From the NCBI RefSeq assembly GCF_021462825.1, contig NZ_JAKEEB010000017.1:62001-126000 (forward strand): a DNA stretch of 64,000 nt. Reading direction: 5' to 3'. Positions 35,718-43,500 of the stretch are shown here, in pieces. A program made the translations under genes and the position numbers. Under the pieces are notes generated by a model. The model worked only from the letters and a program-made list of their open reading frames with translations. It had not been told where the DNA came from and searched no databases. Position 1 is the first letter of the stretch. Every line of letters begins with the position of its first letter. This stretch comes from Streptomyces glomeratus. Lineage in GTDB: Bacteria > Actinomycetota > Actinomycetes > Streptomycetales > Streptomycetaceae.

Positions 35718-37033
35718 CGCAGCTCCTTCCCGCGGGTCTCCGGCAGCCCGAGCAGCGCCAGCGCCGCGAGACCGTACCCGACCGCGCCGAAGACCAGCGC
35801 ACCGCCCACGCCCCAGCTGTCGGCGAGGAAGCCCACAAGGGTCGGGAAGACGGCGCCCACGGCGCGACCGGTGTTGTACGTGAAGCCCTGGCCCGTGCCC
35901 CGCACGGCCGTCGGGTACAGCTCGCTCAGATAGGACCCGAAGCCGCTGAAGATCGCCGACATGCAGAACCCGAGCGGGAAGCCGAGCACCAGCAGCAGGG
36001 TGTCGGCGCCGCTCGGGATGTTCGCGTACACCAGCACACAGAGCGCCGAGAGCAGGGCGAAGAGCCAGATGGTGCGCCTGCGGCCGAGCTGGTCGGTGAG
36101 GTGGCCGCCGGTCAGGTAGCCGATGAAGGCTCCGGAGATCAGGAACGTCAGATAGGAGCCGGTGCCGACGACGGACAGGCCCCGCTCCGTCTTCAGATAG
36201 GTCGGCACCCAGGTCGCCAGGGTGTAGTAGCCGCCCTGGACGCCCGTGGAGAGCAGGCCCGCGAAGACCGTCGTGCGCAGCAGGCCCGGCGCCCCGTCCC
36301 TGCCCGGCCGGAAGATCGCCGCGAAGGAGCCCTTCCGCTCGCTGGCCTCGCGCCGGGCCCGCGCCTGCGGGGCGTCGTGGACCCGACGGCGCATCCAGAT
36401 CACCAGCAGCGCGGGCAGGGCGCCGGTCCAGAACATCACGCGCCAGGCCAGGCCGTCGTCCACGAACGAGAAGACCAGGGTGTAGACGGCTGCGGCCAGC
36501 GCCCAGCCGACGGCCCAGGAGCTCTGGATCGCGCCGAGCGTACGGCCCCGGTGCCGGGTGCTCGCGTACTCGGCGACCAGGATCGCGCCGACCGCCCACT
36601 CGCCGCCGAAGCCGAGCCCCTGCAGGGCCCGGAAGACCAGCAGCGTCTCGTAGGTGGGCGCGAAGCCGCACGCGACGGTGAAGACCGCGTAGGTGACGAC
36701 GGTGATCATCAGGGCCTTGACCCGTCCGACGCGGTCGGCGACCACGCCCGCGACGGCGCCGCCGACCGCGGAGACGATCAGGGTGACCGTGGTGAACAGG
36801 CCGGTCTGTCCGCTGTCCAGACCGAAGTACGCGGCCAGCGCGACCATGCTCAGCGGCAGGGTGAAGTAGTCGTACGCGTCCAGCGCATAGCCGCCGAAGG
36901 CCCCCGCGAAGGCACGCCGGCCGTGCGGGCCCAGGGCCCGCAGCCAGCCCGGCGCGCTCCCGTCGGAGAGGGGTTCGGCGGTGTCCGGCCGGGCGTCGGA
37001 GGTCAGGGCGTCGGATGGAGGGTTCGAGCTCAT
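35714..37033 (-). CDS. MFS transporter of the 5-oxoproline operon
   Basis: A 439-residue major facilitator with 12 helices, closest in style to the metabolite:H+ symporter branch (ShiA/NanT/Jen-like). GGYALDAYDYFTLPLSM is helix 1. ADRVGRVKALMI is the loop 2-3 motif and FGGEWAVGAILVAEY marks helix 5. It starts at the ATG with GAGGTG upstream; the frame runs to 37198 but those bases form the regulatory region. It is the first gene of the pxp operon, so it may import 5-oxoproline, D-glutamate or a related acid. It is divergent from the GntR gene. Confidence 0.88.
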   Translation of the reverse strand: MSSNPPSDALTSDARPDTAEPLSDGSAPGWLRALGPHGRRAFAGAFGGYALDAYDYFTLPLSMVALAAYFGLDSGQTGLFTTVTLIVSAVGGAVAGVVADRVGRVKALMITVVTYAVFTVACGFAPTYETLLVFRALQGLGFGGEWAVGAILVAEYASTRHRGRTLGAIQSSWAVGWALAAAVYTLVFSFVDDGLAWRVMFWTGALPALLVIWMRRRVHDAPQARARREASERKGSFAAIFRPGRDGAPGLLRTTVFAGLLSTGVQGGYYTLATWVPTYLKTERGLSVVGTGSYLTFLISGAFIGYLTGGHLTDQLGRRRTIWLFALLSALCVLVYANIPSGADTLLLVLGFPLGFCMSAIFSGFGSYLSELYPTAVRGTGQGFTYNTGRAVGAVFPTLVGFLADSWGVGGALVFGAVGYGLAALALLGLPETRGKELR

Positions 37034-37206
37034 GGGCACCTCGCAGTTGAGGGACGGAGGGTGCTGGAAATCGAGCCATGCCATGGGAAAGCCGCGGCGC
37101 CGCGGTGAGGAGCGGGCGGCGCCGTGCGCAGCAAGGTAGAGGATCGTTGAACGATCCTTCAATACCCGTGTTGTTTCGTCCTCGTCTCTGCGATTCAATT
37201 CCGGGC
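37034..37206. promoter_or_regulatory. Divergent promoter region with a GntR operator
   Basis: The 173 bp between the MFS and GntR genes contain the perfect palindrome GGATCGTTGAACGATCC (37141-37157) and, overlapping it, TTGAA-N6-TTCAA (37147-37162). Both fit a FadR-type GntR dimer. The next gene has no Shine-Dalgarno sequence and may be leaderless. Confidence 0.7.
37141..37162. promoter_or_regulatory. Probable GntR operator (nested palindromes)
   Basis: GGATCGTTGAACGATCC has 8-bp perfect arms around a central G. TTGAA-N6-TTCAA shares its right half. The site is 108 bp upstream of the MFS start and 45 bp upstream of the GntR start, placing it to control both genes. Confidence 0.75.
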
Positions 37207-37902
37207 ATGGCAGAGCAGCTGACGGGACTGGCCGACGACCGCGCTCTCCTCGGGCGCACCAGCACCGCCGAGCGGGTCTCGGACATCCTCAGAAGCCGGA
37301 TCGCCGAGGGCTACTTCCCGCCCGGCACCCGGCTGTCGGAGGACAGCATCGGCGGCGCGCTCGGCGTCTCCCGCAACACGCTGCGCGAGGCGTTTCGGCT
37401 GCTCACGCATGAGCGGCTGCTGGTCCACGAATTGAACCGCGGGGTCTTCGTACGGGTGCTGGCCGTCGACGACGTCGAGGACATCTACCGCGTCCGGACA
37501 CTGGTGGAGTGCGCCGTGGTACGCGGCCTCGGGAAGCCGCCGTACGCCCTGGAGGGGCTCGCCGAAGCGGTCGCCGAGGGGCAGCGCGCCGCACGCGAAG
37601 GTGACTGGAAAGGGGTGTCCACGGCGAACATCCACTTCCACCGGGACCTGGTGGCCCTCGCGGGCAGCGAACGCACGGACGAGCTGATGCGCAGCATCTT
37701 CGCCGAACTGCGGCTGGCCTTCCACGTGGTGGACGACCCGCGCCGGCTGCACGAGCCGTACCTGGCGCGCAATCTCCGTATCCTCGAGACCCTGCGGGCG
37801 GGGAACCGCGAACAGGCCGAGGTACTGCTCGCGGACTACCTCGACGACTCGCGAGCGGGCCTCGTCGAGATCTACGGGCGCCGGGTGGCGGACGCGGTCT
37901 GA
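37207..37902 (+). CDS. GntR-family regulator with FCD domain
   Basis: A 231-residue regulator. A winged helix (about 20-85; LSEDSIGGALGVSRNTLREAFRLL) is followed by an all-helical FCD domain (about 95-220) with the metal-type ligands in NIHFHRDLVALAGS and later His residues. FCD regulators bind organic acids. It is divergent from the MFS-DUF1445-pxpABC operon and most likely controls it in response to 5-oxoproline, D-glutamate or a related acid. The start at 37207 is chosen because upstream in-frame sequence is the operator region. The SMC operon starts 48 bp downstream. Confidence 0.9.
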   Translation: MAEQLTGLADDRALLGRTSTAERVSDILRSRIAEGYFPPGTRLSEDSIGGALGVSRNTLREAFRLLTHERLLVHELNRGVFVRVLAVDDVEDIYRVRTLVECAVVRGLGKPPYALEGLAEAVAEGQRAAREGDWKGVSTANIHFHRDLVALAGSERTDELMRSIFAELRLAFHVVDDPRRLHEPYLARNLRILETLRAGNREQAEVLLADYLDDSRAGLVEIYGRRVADAV

Positions 37903-37937
37903 GTGCCGTCGTTTGGGTCGTTGTCAGACCGAGGACC

Positions 37938-37943
37938 TAATCT
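37938..37943 (+). promoter_or_regulatory. Candidate -10 element of the SMC operon
   Basis: TAATCT lies seven bases before the GTG of the kleisin-like gene, so the mRNA could begin at the start codon (leaderless). No good -35 is visible. This would give the operon its own promoter, separate from the GntR gene. Confidence 0.4.
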
Positions 37944-37950
37944 GTGCACC

Positions 37951-39480
37951 GTGACTTCGCCTGTATCGACGGACCGTGTTCCGCCCCAGCTCGGCGCGGG
38001 GCCGCGCCCCGCTGCGGGCCCGGCCGCCGACGAAGGGCTGGCGCGGCGGCTGCGCGCACTCGCCTGCACCGCGCCGCTGCACGACCTCGACGCACGCAAG
38101 GCCAACCTCGCGGGTGAGTACTCGGTGTACGGGATGGCGGAGATCGCCCTCGCCGCCATCGACCTGGTCACCCTGAACATGGACTTCGACACGGGCGCCG
38201 ACCACGACCAGATCGTGGCCCGGCTCATCCCGCGCATCGCCGCCCAGGCCCCGCGGCGCCCGGTCGCCGAGCACGAGCGCGTGGCCCGCTGGGTGCTGGA
38301 GAACCTGATCAACGTCGGCAGCGTCGACCGCGGCTTCCGTGCCGTGTACGGCACATTCGACCCGGACGGCACCTACACCCGCCGTGACTACGACTTCAAA
38401 CTGATCGAAGAGGTGCCCGGATACGGCGGGAGCGTCTACCTCCGGACGACGGACGAGGCGGTCAACGTCCTCGTCGGCGCACTCGACACGGACGTCACCA
38501 GCGCCCAGATCGCCGCCGAGGTCAAGCTCGAGGTGCTGATCAGCCGAGGACGCCTCGCCGACGCCCAGCTCGCCGCCGAACAGGCGCGCTACCGCACGGT
38601 GCAGTACTCCGAGTCCCTGCGCAGGGCTCTCGAGGCCACCCGGCGCAATGTCCGCGCGGTCGACTGGCTCAACGCGGTGCCGGACATGATCGCCGAGGCC
38701 CTCGACCACGTCGCCGACCGCTACCGCCACGAGAACGCCATCCTCACCAACATCCGCAAGGCCCGCGACGAGTCCGAGGACCCCGAGCAGAAGCGACGCG
38801 CCGCCGAACTCGTCGACATCGTCAAGGACTGCATCCGCAGACACACCCAGCTTCAGTCCCGGCTCCTGGAGGCGGGCCCGCTGTTCCGCGCCGAACAGGA
38901 CCGTCAGGCGTTCGCCACGCCGATGACGACGTCCGGCACGGACCTCTACGGGCATCTCCTCGCGCCGGTGCTGCCGCTCCCGCTGGAGCAGGCGATCCGC
39001 GTCACCGACGCCTTCTTCGCGCACGGCACGGGATTGCGCACGCCCGGTTCCGTGCGGGTCGGGGACCTCGTCGACCTGCTGCTGACGCCCCCGGTGGAGC
39101 GCGAGCACCTCGGGGCGGAGATGCCCGAGCCGGACCTCGTCGCGACACCGGACGACAGCCGGTTCAGCGAGGAGCAGCTGGCCGCCGCGACCGAGTTGCT
39201 CGACCTGCCGGCGGACGCGCCGCGGCGGTTGTCCGGGCTGCTCGCGGAGGCGCGCCGGACGGGAGATCCCGGCCTGGCGTACCTGGTGGCCCTGCTGGCC
39301 GTGCATGCGGCCAGCCCGCCCGTGGGGACGGCCTACCGGCAGGGCGAACAGAAGCTGCTCTTCGCCGTCGACGACGGAACGGAGCTGGACGACCCCGAGT
39401 TCGGCGGTGCGGATCTGATCGTGGGAACGGCTCTGCTCGACGCGGCCGGAATGGCGGCGGACCGGACGGAGGCGGCATGA
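37951..39480 (+). CDS. Kleisin-like (MukF/JetA/MksF-type) subunit of an SMC complex
   Basis: A 509-residue largely helical protein. After a short proline-rich start, YSVYGMAEIALAAIDLVTLN and VARWVLENLINV resemble the winged-helix part of MukF-type kleisins. A long charged helical middle (EQARYRTVQYSESLRRALEA and RKARDESEDPEQKRRAAEL) fits the coiled linker that holds the SMC heads. It is the first gene of three; its stop is 37 bp before the MukE-like gene. Assignment rests on gene order, size and the SMC partner, since sequence motifs of kleisins are weak. The GTG at 37951 is chosen; the frame is open to 37903. Confidence 0.7.
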   Translation: MTSPVSTDRVPPQLGAGPRPAAGPAADEGLARRLRALACTAPLHDLDARKANLAGEYSVYGMAEIALAAIDLVTLNMDFDTGADHDQIVARLIPRIAAQAPRRPVAEHERVARWVLENLINVGSVDRGFRAVYGTFDPDGTYTRRDYDFKLIEEVPGYGGSVYLRTTDEAVNVLVGALDTDVTSAQIAAEVKLEVLISRGRLADAQLAAEQARYRTVQYSESLRRALEATRRNVRAVDWLNAVPDMIAEALDHVADRYRHENAILTNIRKARDESEDPEQKRRAAELVDIVKDCIRRHTQLQSRLLEAGPLFRAEQDRQAFATPMTTSGTDLYGHLLAPVLPLPLEQAIRVTDAFFAHGTGLRTPGSVRVGDLVDLLLTPPVEREHLGAEMPEPDLVATPDDSRFSEEQLAAATELLDLPADAPRRLSGLLAEARRTGDPGLAYLVALLAVHAASPPVGTAYRQGEQKLLFAVDDGTELDDPEFGGADLIVGTALLDAAGMAADRTEAA

Positions 39481-39517
39481 CCGGCAACCAGTACCAGCGC
39501 GACAAGGAGTCCCGACC

Positions 39518-40396
39518 GTGACCGAGCACGCCGAGTGGAGCGAGCCGGAGACCGCCGCCGCACCGGCGAGCGCCGCCGTCACCCCCGCCGACGCCGCCGA
39601 CGCGGCGCGGCTCGTCGCCTTCGGGCTGCAACCCAAGCTGGGCCCCGCGCGCGACCAGGAGTACGCGGACCTGCTGCGCCGATACCGCGAGGACCCGCCG
39701 TTCGGGCGCCTCGCCGACGCCGTCGCCACCGGACTCGGCCTGATCGTCCTGGAGGTGTCCCCGCGTGCCGGCATGGCCGTGACCGCCGCCGAGGACTCCG
39801 TGTTCGCCGTCCGCATGGGCGACTACGCGCGTCGTACGTCGGCCGACTCCGGCGACCGCTTCCTGCACGGACTGGCCCATCTCGCCGTCGCCGCCCTCGC
39901 CTTCCCGCGCCCCGAGGACCTGGCGGACGACGGCTACATCGGCCGGGTCACGGTCAACGGCGTCGACGCCTTCGTGCGCCAGGCCTGCCGCCGTCTGGAG
40001 GAGCGGGCCGAGGAACAGGGGGAGAACACCGACCCGGCGACGGACACGCCCGGCCTGGAGGCGGCCTGGCGCATCTGGGCCAGGCGCAGTGCGACCGGGG
40101 CCACCAAGGACGCCCGCAGACTGGCGGGCTCGACCACCGGCATCGTGGCCAAGGCCGTCGCGTTCCTCACCGACTCGGGCTTCCTGCAGCGTACGGGCGA
40201 CGAGAGCGGGGGCACCTACCGCACGACGGCCCGCTACCAGCTCCAGGTGCGCGACATGGCGGGCAGCGCGGCCATGGCCGAGCTCCTCGAACTGGGCGTC
40301 GTCCCGGTGACCGACGGCACGGCCACCCTGCTGCCCGCCGAGGACACCGAAGACCTGGAGCTGGTGGCCGACGCCGGACTGCCGTTCCACTCCTGA
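39518..40396 (+). CDS. MukE/JetB-like subunit of an SMC complex
   Basis: A 292-residue protein. Residues 30-160 and 190-275 each look like a winged-helix unit (VAKAVAFLTDSGFLQRTG, then GGTYRTTARYQLQVRDMAG). This is the two-winged-helix layout of MukE/MksE/JetB. AAGGAG lies eight bases before the GTG start. It sits between the kleisin-like and SMC genes, the standard F-E-B order. It is longer than typical JetB proteins because of an acidic N-terminal segment. Motif evidence alone is modest; the operon makes the case. Confidence 0.68.
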   Translation: MTEHAEWSEPETAAAPASAAVTPADAADAARLVAFGLQPKLGPARDQEYADLLRRYREDPPFGRLADAVATGLGLIVLEVSPRAGMAVTAAEDSVFAVRMGDYARRTSADSGDRFLHGLAHLAVAALAFPRPEDLADDGYIGRVTVNGVDAFVRQACRRLEERAEEQGENTDPATDTPGLEAAWRIWARRSATGATKDARRLAGSTTGIVAKAVAFLTDSGFLQRTGDESGGTYRTTARYQLQVRDMAGSAAMAELLELGVVPVTDGTATLLPAEDTEDLELVADAGLPFHS

Positions 40397-40529
40397 GGCT
40401 CCCGGCGCAAGCCCTGGGCGCCGCAGGGCCGTCAGCCCCGCGGCACTACAGCCCTTCGCAGTTCCCGAAGCCTCCCGGACCTCCTCACTCCTTCCGAACA
40501 CCCAGCACGACCGACGACGAGAGCCCCCC

Positions 40530-43500
40530 ATGTACGAGCTGTCCCGGGTCCGCCTCTACTCCATCGGGCCGGCCGGTGCGCGCTATGCGGACACCGTGCT
40601 GGACCTGCGGGGCGTGGGCGATCTGGTGCCCGACCCCGCGCCCACCCAGGCGGAGTTCTTCGAGGAGGAGCCCGCCGGGCCGCCGCGCCGCCCCGCGCCC
40701 GCGGGCGTGCTCTTCCTGGAGAACGGCGGCGGCAAGTCCGTCCTGCTGAAGCTGATCTTCTCGGTGATGCTGCCGGGTCACCGCAACACCCTCGGCGGCG
40801 CCAGCTCGGGCGTGCTGCGCAAGTTCCTGCTCGCCGACGACTGCGGACACGTGGCGCTGGAGTGGCAGCACACGCTGACCGGCGAGTGCGTCGTGGTCGG
40901 CAAGGTGAGCGAGTGGCGCGGCCGCCAGGTCTCCAACGACCCCAGGAAGTTCGCGGAGGCCTGGTACTCCTTCCGGCCGGGGCCCGGCCTCAGCCTCGAC
41001 AACCTGCCGGTCGCCGAGTCCACCGCCGTACGGCCGCCCGTCGAGGGCGCGTCCGGCGCACAGGGGCGGCGCCGCACCATGAAGGGCTTCCGGGACGCCC
41101 TCGTGGAGGCGGGCAAGGCCTACCCGCACCTGGAAGTGCACTGGGAGGAGATCCACGACCGCTGGAACGAGCATCTGACGGACCTCGGTCTCGACCCCGA
41201 ACTCTTCCGATACCAGCGGGAGATGAACGCCGACGAGGGCGAGGCCGCAGGACTCTTCGCGGTCAAGAAGGACTCCGACTTCACGGACCTGCTGCTGCGC
41301 GCCGTCACCGACACCCGGGACACCGACGGACTCGCCGACCTGGTCAGCGGGTTCGGCAACAAGCTGGGACGGCGATCCGAGCTGATCGCCGAGCGGGACT
41401 TCACCGCAGGGTCGGTGGACCTGCTCGGACGGATCGTCGACGCCACCGGGGCCCGGTCACGGGCACGGGACATCCACGCGGGTGCCGAGCGCCGCACCCG
41501 CACCCTGGCCCGGCGGCTGTCCGCGCGGGGGGTGCGGGAGCGGGTCCAAGCGGCCGATCTGGCCCAGCGGGTGACCGCCGCCGCGTACGCCGTCACCCAC
41601 GCCGAGAGTGCCAGGCAGCGCAGTGCCCTGGTCGCGGCCGAACTGGCCTACCGGCACGCGTCCTTGGCGCTCGCCGGCGCCGAGAAGGCCGCCGCCGCCC
41701 AGAAGCGCGAACTGGCCGACGCACGTCAGCTGTACTCCGCGTGGCAGGCCGCAGAGGCCGTACTGCGGCACCGCGCCGCCGCCGACCGCTCCGCACGCGT
41801 GGCCGCCGCGATCCGCGAGGCCGAGCGGGACGCCGCCCCGGCACTCGCCGCCCGCGCCAGGGCCGCCGTCGATCTCGTACGGGCGCTGCACGCGGCGGCC
41901 GAGAGAGCCGAGCTGCAGGCCAACGAGGAGGAGGAGCGGTCCGCCGCCCTCCAGGAGGCCGGCGAGTCCGCCCACCGGGACTCCACCACCGCAGCCACAC
42001 AGGCGCAGCGTGCCCGTAGCGAGGCGGAGCATCTGCGCCAGCGGCTCGCCGAGGTGGAGCAGGAGACCGCGCAGGCCGTGCGGGCCGGCTGGCTCGACGA
42101 CAGCGCACCCGACGCCGATCCGGCGCGGGCCGCGCTGGCCGCGAGCGACGCCGAGAAGACGGCCGTCGCGGCCTGGGACACCGCCCGCGAGGCCTCCCGC
42201 CGCGCGTCCGAGCTCGCCCGCGAGGCCGCCTCCGCCGAGTCCCGGGCGGAACTGACGGCGGCCCGCGCGGCGGACGCCGCCACGGCCGCCGAGCGGACGT
42301 ACCAGGCCGAGCGCCGGACCGCCGAGGCGCTGGCCGCGGAGGAGCGCCTGGCGGAACTGCTGAGCCTGTCGGGCACGGATGCACGGAAACGGGTCCCCGG
42401 GCCGCGGCGCGACACGGACACTCACGCGGCGGGTGCTCCGGCGACCCCTGAGGGCCCCCTCACCCCCGAGGAGCTGGACGGCTTCGCCGACGAGCTGCGC
42501 GCCCTGCTGGAGGACTCCGTCGCCTCCGCCGAACGGCAGCTCTTCGACCTGCGCACCGCGGCGGCCGACGACGCGCGCATCCTCGGAGCGCTCGGTGACG
42601 GCGGGCTGCTCCCGCCGGGCCCCGATGTGCTGGCGACCGTCGAGTTCCTCGGCGAGCACGGCATCCCCGCCCTGCCAGGCTGGCGCTATCTCGCGCAGGC
42701 CGTCGACCCCGCCGACCACGCGCGTGTGCTGGCCGCCCGCCCCGAACTCGTCGACGGCGTGATCATCACCGATCCGGACTCGCACGCCCGGGCCCGGCAG
42801 GCGCTGGGCGACGCCGCGCTGCTGCCCCGCTCCGCCGTCGCCGTGGGCACCGCCGCCGCGCTGCTCGCCCCGGCCCCGGCCCTCGACGAGCGCGAGAGCG
42901 GCGCCGCCGCCGTGTTCCTCGTACCGCCGAACCCGGCCATGCACGACGAGCACGCCGCCGACCAGGAGCGGCAGGCGCTGCGCGCACGGGCCACCGCCCG
43001 GGACGAGGAGATCCGGGTGCTCGCGGCCCGCCTCGGCAAGGACCGGGAGCTCGCGGCCCGGCTGGCCTCCTGGCGCACCGGGTGCCCGGCCGGACGGCTC
43101 ACCGAACTCGCCACGGCCGCCCGGGACGCCCGCGCGTTCACCGAGGAGGCGGAGGCCGAGCTGGCCGAGGCGCGCACCGTCCGCGCCGAGGCCGAGGAGT
43201 CCGCGGCCGAGGCCGCCCAGCTGCGGGACGAGCGGCAGGAGGCCGCCCAGAAGGCCCGCCGCGCCGCCGACGCCCTCGCCGGGCTCGCCTTCCGGCTGCG
43301 CGAGCGCGCGGGCTGGCAGGTCAAGCTGCGTGAGCTCGCCGACGAGGCGGTCGAGTCGGAGGCCCGCGCCCAGTCGTGGCTGGAGCGCGCCCGCGCCGCC
43401 GACGAGGACCGCCGCGCCGCCCAGCGGGCCGCCGACGACGCCCGCCGCACGGCGCGTGCGCTGCGCGCCGAGCGCGCGGAGATCGCGGGCGCCCCCGACG

